A stretch of 64,000 nucleotides of DNA from positions 124,001-188,000 of the forward strand of contig NZ_BAABDF010000006.1 of assembly GCF_039539485.1 (NCBI RefSeq). Direction: 5' to 3'. Source of the DNA: Celeribacter arenosi. Lineage in GTDB: Bacteria; Pseudomonadota; Alphaproteobacteria; Rhodobacterales; Rhodobacteraceae. The notes beneath the pieces are model-generated. The model saw only the letters and a program-made list of their open reading frames with translations, made no database searches and was not told the DNA's origin. A program made the position numbers and the translations under genes. Of the stretch, positions 9,237-19,968 are shown one piece after another (positions within the stretch are counted from its first letter, which is position 1; each line of letters begins with the position of its first letter).

Positions 9237-9989
9237 ATGGCAATGCATCTCGACGTTGTCGACCTAAGAAATTTTTACTACCGCACCGGTTTGGGTCGTG
9301 CGGCGCAACGGGCCATCCGCAGCCAGTTGACGGAATTCTGGCCGTCTGCCGAACGCGAAACAGTTGCGGGGTTCGGGTTTTCGGTTCCCCTGTTGCGACC
9401 CTATCTGGCGGATGCCCGTCGTGTGGTGGCGTTGATGCCTGCACAGCAGGGTGTGATGCATTGGCCCGCGGGGATGCCGAATATTTCTGTGCTTTGTCCC
9501 GAAACGATCTGGCCGGTCTCCACGGGTTTCGTGGACCGGTTGGTGGTGTTGCACGGATTGGAAACGTCGGAGTCGCCTGCAGACCTGCTCGCCGAGTGCA
9601 ATCGCGTCCTTGGTCCCGGGGGCCGCGCGATATTCGTCGTGCCAAACCGCGCAGGCCTGTGGTCGCGGTCCGACGAGACACCTTTCGGCTACGGTCGCCC
9701 CTATACTCTGGGCCAGCTTGAGGGTCAGTTGAAAACCGCCGGTTTCGTTCCCGAACGCCATGCCGCCGTGTTGTTCCAGCCGCCGTCGCACAAACGGTTC
9801 TGGCTGCGGTGGGGGCCGGTGTGGGAGCGGTTCGGTCGGCGGGTCTCTACCGCGCTGGCAGGCGGGGTCCTGATGATCGAGGTGTCAAAGCAGGTCTACG
9901 CGCAAACCGGGTCCGGGTCCCCCGAGGCGGCGCGGCGTCCGTCCGTGCTCGAGGGGTTGCGACCCGTGCCGGAAATCAAACCGGCCTGA
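9237..9989 (+). CDS. Class I SAM-dependent methyltransferase
   Basis: 250 aa. The frame is open further upstream but ATG 9237 is preceded by GGGGCAGGA at suitable spacing. The Methyltransf_11-type core can be read: a degenerate motif I region (VAGFGFSVPLLR), a central VDRLVVLHGLE strand and LGPGGRAIFVVPNR, the post-motif typical of class I enzymes. Substrate is not evident. It is divergent from gloB. It has no obvious terminator, and 294 bases separate it from atpH. Confidence 0.75.
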   Translation: MAMHLDVVDLRNFYYRTGLGRAAQRAIRSQLTEFWPSAERETVAGFGFSVPLLRPYLADARRVVALMPAQQGVMHWPAGMPNISVLCPETIWPVSTGFVDRLVVLHGLETSESPADLLAECNRVLGPGGRAIFVVPNRAGLWSRSDETPFGYGRPYTLGQLEGQLKTAGFVPERHAAVLFQPPSHKRFWLRWGPVWERFGRRVSTALAGGVLMIEVSKQVYAQTGSGSPEAARRPSVLEGLRPVPEIKPA

Positions 9990-10283
9990 TTTTGCGCGCA
10001 TATGGGGCGGGAATCGCGTGCGCGGCGCGTAATGTCGCACCCAAAAAGGCCCAATTTTTCGTCTCATGAGAGCCCGATGTGGCTAAGTGTTTGAATACAA
10101 AGAAAAGGTGCATTTATTGCGTTTGCGCTAAAGGCACGCAACAAGGTTGCGAGGCGGGAATTGCTCTGCTACACCCACGCCGATTTTGCCGCCTACGTGC
10201 AAGCACGCGGGCTCACAAAGATGCTTGATCTCTGCACAACGAATTGCGCAGGGAGACGGCCCAAAGACATCGGAAGGGTGGAC

Positions 10284-10843
10284 GTGTCCGAACCAGCTTC
10301 GATTTCCCGCGGCATCGCCGCACGTTATGCTAAGGCTCTGTTCGAACTTGCGAAAGAGTCCAAAGGTCTAAAAGCTTTGGAGGGTGATGTGGCAGTTTTG
10401 TCATCGGCCCTCGAAGAGAGCGATGAACTCGTCTCTTTGGTCGCATCGCCGATCCTGTCGCGCGACGTTCTCAAAAGCGCGATTGTCGCGATTGCGAAAA
10501 AAGCAGGCCTTTCCGCGAATATGACGAATACTCTTGCGCTGATGGCGCAAAATCGTCGTCTTTTCGCATTGCCGCAACTTCTGGCTGTTCTGCGCGATAC
10601 TCTCGCCGAAGAACGCGGTGAAGTGACCGCGGATGTGACATCCGCCAAAGCGCTCACCAAAGCTCAGTCGGACAAACTTGCCAAAACGCTCAAAGCGCAG
10701 TTTGGCAAAGACGTGTCCATCAATGCGACCGTTGATGAAAGCCTCATCGGCGGTCTTGTCGTCAAGGTTGGCTCGCGCATGATCGATACGTCGATCCGCG
10801 CTAAGCTCAACTCCCTCCAGAACGTAATGAAAGAGGTTGGATA

Positions 10844-10844
<1 letters not shown>
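10284..10844 (+). CDS. atpH: F1F0 ATP synthase subunit delta
   Basis: 186 aa. GTG start at 10284, chosen because GGAAGG lies about 7 bases upstream and the protein then begins with the usual alphaproteobacterial sequence SEPASIS; the longer frame to 10161 has no such support. Delta forms the peripheral-stalk cap linking F1 to F0. First gene of the F1 operon atpHAGDC; the F0 genes are elsewhere, as in other Rhodobacterales. Its TAA overlaps the ATG of atpA by one base. The 294-base leader before it shows no other gene; a promoter is likely in the AT-rich stretch near 10,085-10,120. Confidence 0.95.
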
Positions 10845-12382
<1,538 letters not shown>

Positions 12383-12402
12383 GGCCCTGAAAGGACAGCT
12401 TA

Positions 12403-13275
12403 ATGCCTAACCTAAAGGACCTCAAAAACCGGATCGCAAGCGTGAAGTCCACGCGCAAGATCACGAAGGCCATGCAAATGGTGGCCGCCGCAAAACTGCG
12501 GCGGGCACAGGAAGCTGCCGAAGCATCGCGTCCTTACACAGAGCGGTTCAATGCCGTTCTGGGTGCGCTTTCCGCTTCGGTTGGTGGCTCTGACAGCGCG
12601 CCCCGGCTTTTGGCCGGGACGGGCAAGAGCGATGTGCATCTGCTCGTCGTGATGACGTCGGAACGCGGCCTGTGCGGTGGGTTCAACTCGAACATCGTCA
12701 AACTGGCGCGCACGCGTATCAATGAACTGGTCGCGACCGGAAAGACGGTCAAAATCCTGACCGTCGGCAAAAAAGGCCGCGAACAGCTCAAGCGTGACTA
12801 CAGTCATCTGTTCGTCGAGCACATCGATCTTTCCGGTGTGAAAACGCTCGCCTATAGCGACGCGCAGAACATCGCGAAATCGATCCTTTCGCGCTTTGAT
12901 GCGGAAGAGTTCGACGTTGCGACGGTATTCTACGCGCAGTTCAAAAACGTCGTGACCCAGATCCCGACAGCCCTGCAAATCATTCCTGCGGCCTATGAGG
13001 TCGAGGAAGGCGCTGACACGGCGGTTTATGACTATGAACCGTCCGAAGAGGCTATGCTGGCTGACCTTCTACCGCGCGGCATTGCCACGCAGGTCTTTGC
13101 GGCGCTCCTCGAAAACGGCGCTTCCGAACAAGGCGCGCGGATGTCCGCGATGGACAATGCGACGCGCAACGCTGGGGAAATGATCGACAAACTGACTATC
13201 GAGTACAACCGCTCGCGTCAGGCCGTCATCACCAACGAGCTTATCGAAATCATCTCGGGCGCTGAAGCGCTCTAA
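12403..13275 (+). CDS. atpG: F1F0 ATP synthase subunit gamma
   Basis: 290 aa, standard length. It is the central rotor shaft of F1. The N-terminal NRIASVKSTRKITKAMQMVAAAKLR helix region (abbreviated here to KSTRKITKAMQMVAAAK) and the C-terminal ITNELIEIISGAEAL are typical. It follows atpA by 20 bases with AAAGGACAG as ribosome site. Confidence 0.97.
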   Translation: MPNLKDLKNRIASVKSTRKITKAMQMVAAAKLRRAQEAAEASRPYTERFNAVLGALSASVGGSDSAPRLLAGTGKSDVHLLVVMTSERGLCGGFNSNIVKLARTRINELVATGKTVKILTVGKKGREQLKRDYSHLFVEHIDLSGVKTLAYSDAQNIAKSILSRFDAEEFDVATVFYAQFKNVVTQIPTALQIIPAAYEVEEGADTAVYDYEPSEEAMLADLLPRGIATQVFAALLENGASEQGARMSAMDNATRNAGEMIDKLTIEYNRSRQAVITNELIEIISGAEAL

Positions 13276-13292
13276 GAACCGGAGACAGAAAC

Positions 13293-14717
13293 ATGGCAAA
13301 CGCAAAAGGCAAAGTGACTCAGGTCATTGGCGCCGTTGTAGACGTTCAGTTCGAAGACGATCTTCCTGAAATTCTCAACGCCCTCGAAACCGACAACAAC
13401 GGGTCCCGTCTGGTTCTCGAAGTTGCGCAGCACCTTGGCGAGAACACCGTGCGCACCATCGCTATGGACGCAACCGAAGGTCTCGTTCGTGGTCAGGAAG
13501 TCACCAACACGGGCGGTCAGATTTCCGTTCCCGTTGGATCGGCTACTCTCGGCCGCATCATGAACGTGACAGGGATGCCTGTTGATGAAAAAGGCCCCGT
13601 TGCCACCGAGGAACGCCGCGCGATCCACGGTGATGCACCGACCTTTGACCAACAGTCCACCGCAACCGAAATCCTCGTGACAGGCATCAAGGTCATCGAC
13701 CTTCTCGCACCGTACACGAAGGGTGGTAAAATTGGCCTCTTCGGCGGTGCCGGCGTGGGCAAAACAGTTCTCATCATGGAACTGATCAACAACATCGCGA
13801 AAGTGCACTCCGGTGTGTCTGTGTTCGCAGGTGTTGGTGAGCGGACCCGTGAAGGTAACGACCTTTACCACGAGATGATCGAATCCGGTGTTATCGTCCC
13901 CGATAACCTCTCGGAGTCCAAAATTGCGCTGGTCTACGGCCAGATGAACGAGCCTCCCGGCGCCCGTATGCGTGTTGCTCTGACCGGTCTGACATTGGCC
14001 GAGCAGTTCCGCGACCAGTCCGGTTCCGACGTTCTGTTCTTCGTGGACAACATCTTCCGCTTTACGCAGGCTGGTTCCGAGGTGTCCGCACTTCTGGGCC
14101 GTATCCCTTCCGCTGTGGGCTATCAGCCGACACTCGCGACCGACATGGGCGCGATGCAGGAACGCATCTCCTCGACCAAGAACGGTTCGATTACCTCCGT
14201 TCAGGCCGTGTACGTTCCCGCGGATGACTTGACCGACCCTGCACCTGCAACATCCTTTGCTCACCTCGACGCGACGACCGTTCTCGATCGTTCGATCTCG
14301 GAAAAAGGCATCTACCCGGCTGTGGACCCGCTCGGTTCCTCGTCGCGTCTGCTTGACCCGCTGATCATTGGTGAAGAGCACTACAAAGTCGCGACCGACG
14401 TTCAGCAGGTGCTTCAGCGCTACAAGTCGCTGCAGGACATCATCGCCATCCTCGGGATGGACGAGCTGTCCGAGGACGACAAACTGGCCGTGGCACGTGC
14501 ACGTAAGATCGAGCGCTTCCTGTCCCAGCCTTTCGACGTTGCAAAGGTCTTCACCGGCTCCGACGGTGTTCAGGTCCCTCTCGAAGACACGATCTCCTCG
14601 TTCAAGGCGGTTGTTGCAGGCGAATACGACCACCTGCCCGAAGCGGCATTCTACATGGTCGGCGGCATCAACGAAGTGATTGCCAAAGCCGAGAAACTGG
14701 CCGCTGAAGCTGCTTAA
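13293..14717 (+). CDS. atpD: F1F0 ATP synthase subunit beta
   Basis: 474 aa, the catalytic subunit. P-loop GGAGVGKTV is near residue 152, with ERTREGNDL and the ALLGRIPSAVGYQPTLA signature. It follows atpG by 17 bases in the same operon. Confidence 0.98.
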   Translation: MANAKGKVTQVIGAVVDVQFEDDLPEILNALETDNNGSRLVLEVAQHLGENTVRTIAMDATEGLVRGQEVTNTGGQISVPVGSATLGRIMNVTGMPVDEKGPVATEERRAIHGDAPTFDQQSTATEILVTGIKVIDLLAPYTKGGKIGLFGGAGVGKTVLIMELINNIAKVHSGVSVFAGVGERTREGNDLYHEMIESGVIVPDNLSESKIALVYGQMNEPPGARMRVALTGLTLAEQFRDQSGSDVLFFVDNIFRFTQAGSEVSALLGRIPSAVGYQPTLATDMGAMQERISSTKNGSITSVQAVYVPADDLTDPAPATSFAHLDATTVLDRSISEKGIYPAVDPLGSSSRLLDPLIIGEEHYKVATDVQQVLQRYKSLQDIIAILGMDELSEDDKLAVARARKIERFLSQPFDVAKVFTGSDGVQVPLEDTISSFKAVVAGEYDHLPEAAFYMVGGINEVIAKAEKLAAEAA

Positions 14718-14743
14718 ACCTCGATCCCGGAAGGAGGCCATTC

Positions 14744-15157
14744 ATGGCTGATAAAATCCAGTTCGATCTCGTCTCGCCGGAGCGGAAGCTTGCTTCCGTC
14801 GCCGCAACCGAGGTGCGGATCCCGGGTGCTGAGGGTGATCTCACCGCGATGGCGGGCCACGAGCCCACCATCCTGTCCATCCGTCCCGGTGTTCTGACCG
14901 TGAACGGTGACAACGGTGAAGAGCAGTTCATCGTGGTTGGTGGTTTTGCCGAAGTGGCGGCGGGCAGCGTGTCCGTCCTCGCGGAAATGGCACTGCCACG
15001 TGGTGAAATGAGTCAGGAAGTCGTCACAGACCTCATCGCTCAGGCCACTAAAACCCACGAGGATGCCCATCCCGACGAGCATCACGTGACCGAAAAATTC
15101 CTCTCCGACCTCGTTCACGTCGCAGAGGACATGGGGTTTCACTCCCATCTGGGGTGA
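14744..15157 (+). CDS. atpC: F1F0 ATP synthase subunit epsilon
   Basis: 137 aa. The N-terminal beta-sandwich (FDLVSPERKLAS; EGDLTAMAGHEPT) is clear, followed by a helical C-terminus richer in His/Asp than in model species. It is a rotor subunit that can inhibit ATP hydrolysis. AGGAGG is 6-8 bases upstream of the ATG. Last gene of the operon, followed 15 bases later by a terminator. Confidence 0.96.
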   Translation: MADKIQFDLVSPERKLASVAATEVRIPGAEGDLTAMAGHEPTILSIRPGVLTVNGDNGEEQFIVVGGFAEVAAGSVSVLAEMALPRGEMSQEVVTDLIAQATKTHEDAHPDEHHVTEKFLSDLVHVAEDMGFHSHLG

Positions 15158-15172
15158 ATTCAGGTTCCATGA

Positions 15173-15209
15173 CAAAAAGAGGGGCTCCGCATCGCGGGGC
15201 CCTTTTTCT
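15173..15209 (+). terminator. Terminator of the atp operon
   Basis: AAAAAG-GGGC...GGGCCC-TTTTT hairpin with CGC/GCG inside and a T run, right after atpC. A second, smaller hairpin (CCCCTCGGGG then TTTC) lies near 15,249-15,270. Confidence 0.85.
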
Positions 15210-15316
15210 ATTGGGTGTGCGCGCTAAACGGCTTCATTTTGCGTCCAACGACCCCTCGGGGGCGTTTCTTTGATGAAATTAAATCGTAAGGTATCTGAAA
15301 TAAGTGCTCGGATGAC

Positions 15317-15667
15317 ATGGTAAGAATCGATACGCATCAACTCGGGGTCGAGCAGGGGTCACTCCTGCTCTTTTCTGACTTCCAGGACGGCGGAGAAATG
15401 TGGACGGGTCACGGGCCGCGTGAAATGCGCCGTGTTGTCGATTTTTCCGAAAGTTTTTCAGTCAATCCGGTCGTCACCGTCGCCATATCCATGCTCGACA
15501 TGGATACCGCCAAAAATCACCGCGTCGATATCGCCGCCGAAGACATCGGGCGCGAGGGTTTTACAATTGTCTTCAAGACCTGGGGTGACACGAAAATTGC
15601 CCGCGTGCGTGTTGACTGGACCGCACTCGGCGCGGTGCGCCATGAAGAAGACTGGGACATTCGCTAG
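15317..15667 (+). CDS. H-type lectin domain protein
   Basis: 116 aa, no signal peptide visible. The whole protein fits the H-type lectin fold: an FSDFQDGGEMWTG start, a VVDFSESFSVNPVVTVAISMLD core and a VRVDWTALG end, as in discoidin/snail agglutinin lectin domains that bind GalNAc in eukaryotes. The function in bacteria is not known. Ribosome site is weak (GGAT). It sits between the atp terminator and the convergent prs gene. Confidence 0.75.
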   Translation: MVRIDTHQLGVEQGSLLLFSDFQDGGEMWTGHGPREMRRVVDFSESFSVNPVVTVAISMLDMDTAKNHRVDIAAEDIGREGFTIVFKTWGDTKIARVRVDWTALGAVRHEEDWDIR

Positions 15668-15684
15668 GCAGACCGAGGCCTGTT

Positions 15685-16701
15685 TCAGGTGTGGTAGAGG
15701 CCTTCGTAGAGCGGGATGAGCGTTTTGTTGTCAAACAACGACGACACCGACGTCCCGTTCCATGTATTGATGATCGCCTGCGCGAATAGCGGCGCCATTG
15801 GCACGATCCGGATGTTGGCGCAGGCCTCGACCGGTGCGGGCGCCTGAATGGAATCCGTGATCACCAGCGATTTGAGTTTCGAGGCTGTGACCCGTTCGAC
15901 GGCCGGACCAGAAAGAACGCCGTGCGAGATATAGGCGTGAACTTCCTCGGCACCCGCTTCCATCAGGTGTTCTGCAGCTTTGCAGAGCGTGCCCGCGGTA
16001 TCGACGAGGTCATCCACGATGATACATTTTTTGCCTTTGACGTCACCGATCACCGTCATCTCCGCGACTTCGCCAGCTTTTTCGCGGCGCTTGTCAACGA
16101 TGGAGAGGGGCGCATCAATCCGTTTGGCCAATTCACGGGCCCGTGCCACACCGCCGACGTCGGGCGAAACGACCATGATGTCATCCATCGCCCCTTTAAA
16201 GTGGTGTTTGATATCAAGCGCGAAAACGGGCGAGGCGTAGAGGTTGTCGACAGGGATATCAAAGAACCCCTGAATCTGTGTCGCGTGCAAATCCATCGTC
16301 AAAACGCGCTCGATGCCGGCCTCAACCATCATGTTCGCGACGAGTTTGGCGGAGATCGGCGTGCGTGCCTTCATCCGACGGTCCTGACGCGCGTAGCCAA
16401 AGTAGGGGATCACGGCGGTGATGCGGCCAGCAGAAGAGCGGCGCAGCGCATCGGTGATGATCAGCAGTTCCATGAGGTTGTCGTTGGCCGGATTGGATGT
16501 CGGCTGCAGGACGAACATGTCCTCGCCACGTACATTCTCGTAGACCTCGACGAAGATTTCACCGTCATTGAACCGTTCGACCCGCGCATCAACGAGATCG
16601 ACCGAAATGCCCCGATGCATCGACAGGCGCCGCGCGATGTTATTGCCTAGTTTCCGGTTCGCATTGCCGGAAATGAGCTTCGGTTCGGAGGTTGTCGGCA
16701 T
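15685..16701 (-). CDS. prs: Ribose-phosphate pyrophosphokinase (PRPP synthetase)
   Basis: 338 aa. It makes PRPP from ribose 5-phosphate and ATP for purine, pyrimidine, His and Trp synthesis. ATG 16701 (PTTSEPKLISGNANRKL) is preferred over the longer frame; GAAGGA lies about 10 bases upstream. Visible landmarks are the RYARQDR-type loop (FGYARQDRRMK), the divalent-metal DLHATQIQGFF segment and the PRPP loop VDDLVDTAGT. Cytosolic. Confidence 0.97.
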   Translation of the reverse strand: MPTTSEPKLISGNANRKLGNNIARRLSMHRGISVDLVDARVERFNDGEIFVEVYENVRGEDMFVLQPTSNPANDNLMELLIITDALRRSSAGRITAVIPYFGYARQDRRMKARTPISAKLVANMMVEAGIERVLTMDLHATQIQGFFDIPVDNLYASPVFALDIKHHFKGAMDDIMVVSPDVGGVARARELAKRIDAPLSIVDKRREKAGEVAEMTVIGDVKGKKCIIVDDLVDTAGTLCKAAEHLMEAGAEEVHAYISHGVLSGPAVERVTASKLKSLVITDSIQAPAPVEACANIRIVPMAPLFAQAIINTWNGTSVSSLFDNKTLIPLYEGLYHT

Positions 16702-16902
16702 GGATTTGGGTCCTTCGTTCCTGCGGCGCGCGTCACAGATTCGTGACATGGCCACCGCTTAGCATTCCGGCGGGTTTGCGTCCACGACTAGGGTGTCGCG
16801 CGGCTGCGGCATTTTCAATTATTCGCGCGTAGACTGTTAAACCGCTTCGCATGGTCGCCGAATGCGCTAAACCTAGGCTCGAAATCGCATCCATTGGAGA
16901 TC

Positions 16903-17508
16903 ATGCACGTGGCGCACATCGATTATTATTTCTCGACCCTATCCGTATTCACCTATTTCGCAGGTGATCGTCTCGAAGAAATCGCTGCACGCCATGGCGC
17001 AACCATTTCCTACAAACCCTTCGACATCATCGCGCTTTATGATCGTCTCGGCGTCGCGCGCCCTGCCGATCGTCCTGAGGGGCGCAAAGTCTATCGCATG
17101 CAGGAGATCAAGCGTCTCAAAGCTGCCTCGGGTCGTCCCACGAACGTGCAACCTGCCTTCTGGCCGACAAATGCGGCCCCTTCGTCCTATGCGCTCATCG
17201 CTGCGGCTAAGAGCGGTGAGGGGCGCGTGGCGGATGTAATCGCGGCACTTTACCGCGCCACGTGGGAAGAGGAAAAAGACATCGCCGACGACGCCGTAAT
17301 CGGTGACGCCCTCAAAGCGGGTGGTTTTGATCCCGCGCTTTCGATGTCGGGGATGGTGACCGGCGCAGATACATATGCGCGCAATCTCGATGAGGCCTTT
17401 GCCGCAGGCGTGTTCGGGTCACCGTTCTACATCGTGACGGACACCGATGAGCGGTTCTGGGGTCAGGACAAACTGGACGAACTCGACGCCTATCTGGCGA
17501 CGCTGTAA
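16903..17508 (+). CDS. 2-hydroxychromene-2-carboxylate isomerase / DsbA-family (kappa-GST-like) protein
   Basis: 201 aa. ATG 16903 is preferred over the TTG at 16894 because GGAG sits 4-7 bases before the ATG. Thioredoxin fold with a YYFSTLSVFTYF active-site loop (Ser in place of the DsbA Cys pair), a helical insert and a C-terminal GVFGSPFYIV cis-Pro loop, as in HCCA isomerases of naphthalene catabolism and kappa GSTs. No aromatic-degradation genes are nearby, so the substrate is likely a different GSH-dependent one. Cytosolic. Confidence 0.85.
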   Translation: MHVAHIDYYFSTLSVFTYFAGDRLEEIAARHGATISYKPFDIIALYDRLGVARPADRPEGRKVYRMQEIKRLKAASGRPTNVQPAFWPTNAAPSSYALIAAAKSGEGRVADVIAALYRATWEEEKDIADDAVIGDALKAGGFDPALSMSGMVTGADTYARNLDEAFAAGVFGSPFYIVTDTDERFWGQDKLDELDAYLATL

Positions 17509-17511
17509 AGC

Positions 17512-18552
17512 CTAGCGGTCAAATGCGGCGAGGAGGGCGTCGACGTCGGCCTCGCTCGTGGACCAGCTCGCCACAAATCGCGCCAGCAGGGGTGTTTCGG
17601 GATCGCCGTCCAAGGCGGTGTCCACTCCCCATAGATGGTAGGTTGCACCCTTTGCATAGGCGCGCGCGTGGGCGGCGCGGGGCAGGGTGGCGAACACCAT
17701 GTTCCCGTCCACTGAATAGGCCAAAGACGCATCGCCTCGCTCCTGCATACCGCGCGCGAGGCGTGCCGCCATGGCGTTGGAGTGGCTCGCAAGGTCGAGC
17801 CAGAGATCATCCTCCAGCCATGCCAGCATCTGCGCGGATACAAAGCGGGCTTTCGACAGGTTCTGCCCGCCACGCATTCGGTGGCTGTCAAAGCGTTCAA
17901 TGAGTTCGGGATCAAAGAGAACGGCCGCCTCGGCCGTCAGGGCACCGTTTTTGGTCGCCCCGAGCGAGAGCGCGCCTAGCCCCTCCACGATCTGCGCGGG
18001 CGAATCCGTGCCACTCGCAACCGCATTGGCAAAACGCGCGCCGTCCATGTGAACCGGCAGATCGGAAACCGCGCGCAGAGCTGCTAGGTGGTCGATGGAA
18101 TAGCGTTCTCCAAATTCGGTGATGTTGGTCACGGAGATGGCGGCAGGGGGCATCGCATGGACACCATGGCCTGCAGCGTCTGCAGCAATCGCAGACTTCA
18201 ACGCGGCGCCGTCAATACGGCTGTCAGAAGCGGCGAGTGGTTTCAGTTTAGCGCCACCGGCATAAAACGTTGCCGCACCGCGTTCGTCGACCTCGATATG
18301 CGCCGTTTCATGGCAATAGATCACACCCCACGGCGGGCTCATCGCCGCGAGAAGCGCCGCATTCGTCGCGGTGCCGGACGTCATCGGAAAAACCCGTGCC
18401 TCGGGCGCCGCAAAGAGGTCGCGCAGGCGCTCTTCGAGAGCGGCGGTCCATTTGTCCGTGCCGTACGCCGGGGCGAAACCTGTGTTCGCGGCGACCAGTG
18501 CTTCCATAATCTTGGGATGGGCGTGAGAGGTGTTGTCGGAGGCAAATTGCAT
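17512..18552 (-). CDS. ltaE: Low-specificity L-threonine aldolase
   Basis: 346 aa. PLP enzyme cleaving L-threonine/allo-threonine to glycine and acetaldehyde. Fold-type I landmarks: YGTDKWT near the N-terminus, HMDGARFANA (PLP Asp/Arg) and SLGATKNGALTAEA with the Schiff-base Lys. The start ATG overlaps the ycgN stop by one base (TGATG), so it is the last gene of a coupled operon ribF-ycgN-ltaE. Confidence 0.93.
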   Translation of the reverse strand: MQFASDNTSHAHPKIMEALVAANTGFAPAYGTDKWTAALEERLRDLFAAPEARVFPMTSGTATNAALLAAMSPPWGVIYCHETAHIEVDERGAATFYAGGAKLKPLAASDSRIDGAALKSAIAADAAGHGVHAMPPAAISVTNITEFGERYSIDHLAALRAVSDLPVHMDGARFANAVASGTDSPAQIVEGLGALSLGATKNGALTAEAAVLFDPELIERFDSHRMRGGQNLSKARFVSAQMLAWLEDDLWLDLASHSNAMAARLARGMQERGDASLAYSVDGNMVFATLPRAAHARAYAKGATYHLWGVDTALDGDPETPLLARFVASWSTSEADVDALLAAFDR

Positions 18553-19016
18553 CAGCTGCGGCTTTCTTGGGTCGGTTCTTCGATGATGTGGTCTTCCCAG
18601 TCGTCTTCATCGACTTCGAATTCGGGCACGGTGAGGCCACGCACGGAGACCCCGGCGCGATGCACGCTGTCGGGGTCGCCGCTTAGCAACGGATGCCACT
18701 CCGGCAGCGGTTTGCCCTGCCACAAAAGCCGGTAGGCACAGGTCTGGGGCATCCAATAGGCGTGTTTGTCAATTGTGTCGGGGGTGAGGACGATGCACTC
18801 GGGCACGAGGCTTTTGCGGATGTCGTATTGCCCGCAACGGCAGCTCTGGTCGTCCAGCAGACGGCAGGCCACGCGGGTCAGAAACACCTCGCCGCTGTCT
18901 GCGTCTTCGATCTTGTTCAGGCAACATTTCCCGCAGCCATCACAAAGCGCCTCCCACTCTTCCGGTCTCATTTTGGAGAGAGGCACCGTCTCCCAAAAGG
19001 CATCACGGAGGGTCAT
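18552..19016 (-). CDS. YcgN/YkgJ-type cysteine cluster protein
   Basis: 154 aa. Eight or more conserved Cys in CDGCGKCCLNKIED, CRLLDDQSCRCGQY, PEC and QTCAYRL suggest a bound metal or Fe-S cluster. This is the UPF0260/YcgN family, function unknown. Start 19016 overlaps the ribF stop by four bases (ATGA), favouring it over the longer frame to 19052. Middle gene of the ribF-ycgN-ltaE operon. Confidence 0.88.
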   Translation of the reverse strand: MTLRDAFWETVPLSKMRPEEWEALCDGCGKCCLNKIEDADSGEVFLTRVACRLLDDQSCRCGQYDIRKSLVPECIVLTPDTIDKHAYWMPQTCAYRLLWQGKPLPEWHPLLSGDPDSVHRAGVSVRGLTVPEFEVDEDDWEDHIIEEPTQESRS

Positions 19017-19939
19017 TCCAGATCGCCGAGGATCTGGCGCGCGGCATCGCAATCGGCGTTCATCTGGGTGATGAGCGCATCGAGGTTGCCGAACTTCTCT
19101 TCGGGGCGCAAAAACTCGACAAACCCGATCGAGAGCGTTTCGCCGTAGAGATTGCCACCGAAGTCGAAAATGAAGGTTTCGAGGCAGGGCTGGTTCGCGC
19201 CAAAGGTCGGCTTTACGCCCAAAGACGCCGCGCCTTGGTACAGGCCGGTGTGCGGGCCTGTGAGAACATCGACGAGAACGGCGTAAACGCCGAATTTGGG
19301 CGCATGCAATCCCTCAATGGATAGGTTCGCGGTAGGAAACCCGAGATCGCGGCCACGTTTGTCACCGTCGCGCACCGCGCCTTCGATCCTGTGCCAATGC
19401 CCGAGCATATCCGCGGCGTCACCGGGGCGGCCTTCGGCGAGTGCCGCGCGAATGGCGGAGGAGGAGGAGACGCCGGTCTCGGTCTCCAAAAGCGGGGCGA
19501 TGGTGACGCCAAACCCCATCTGCTCGCCAAAACGTTGCAGGTCCTTCGCGGTGCCAACGCGGCCTTTGCCAAAGCAGAAATCGGCGCCAACGGTGACATG
19601 CGAGAGGCCCAATCCCGCGACGATGACCTCGCGGGCAAAGGCCTCGGGATCCATGGCCGCCATGTCCGCATCGAAGGGCAATTGGAAAAGATGACGAACC
19701 CCGAGTTTTTCGAGGCGGTGCGCTTTGGCCTCCGCGTTCATCAATCGAAACGGTGGCGCGCCGGGGGCAAAGAATTCGCGTGGATGCGGTTCAAAGGTGA
19801 CGATGCCGAGGGGGCCATTCTGGCGCGCAATGTCGAGAACATGCTGGTGCCCGCGATGAACCCCGTCGAAATTTCCGATCGCGGCAGAAGCGCCCTTTGC
19901 ACTGTCGGGAATGTCACGCCAATGTTTGTGGACGTCCAT
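19013..19939 (-). CDS. ribF: Bifunctional riboflavin kinase / FAD synthetase
   Basis: 308 aa, normal length. Converts riboflavin to FMN and FMN to FAD. The N-terminal adenylyltransferase domain has AAIGNFDGVHRGHQ and the C-terminal kinase domain has GRDLGFPTANL and a DFGGNLYGETL motif. First gene of the coupled operon with ycgN and ltaE. No FMN riboswitch is visible upstream. Confidence 0.96.
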   Translation of the reverse strand: MDVHKHWRDIPDSAKGASAAIGNFDGVHRGHQHVLDIARQNGPLGIVTFEPHPREFFAPGAPPFRLMNAEAKAHRLEKLGVRHLFQLPFDADMAAMDPEAFAREVIVAGLGLSHVTVGADFCFGKGRVGTAKDLQRFGEQMGFGVTIAPLLETETGVSSSSAIRAALAEGRPGDAADMLGHWHRIEGAVRDGDKRGRDLGFPTANLSIEGLHAPKFGVYAVLVDVLTGPHTGLYQGAASLGVKPTFGANQPCLETFIFDFGGNLYGETLSIGFVEFLRPEEKFGNLDALITQMNADCDAARQILGDLE

Positions 19940-19968
19940 GGAGCTCCCTTGCGGGAAGGCCCCGCCGG

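Noticed and set aside
10161..10283. Extended N-terminus of atpH
   Set aside because: No ribosome site at the TTG 10161, while GTG 10284 has one and gives the usual start SEPASIS.
13272..14741. 489-codon antisense frame over atpD (and 440 codons over atpA)
   Set aside because: Shadows of the strongly codon-biased ATP synthase genes; no domain or ribosome site.
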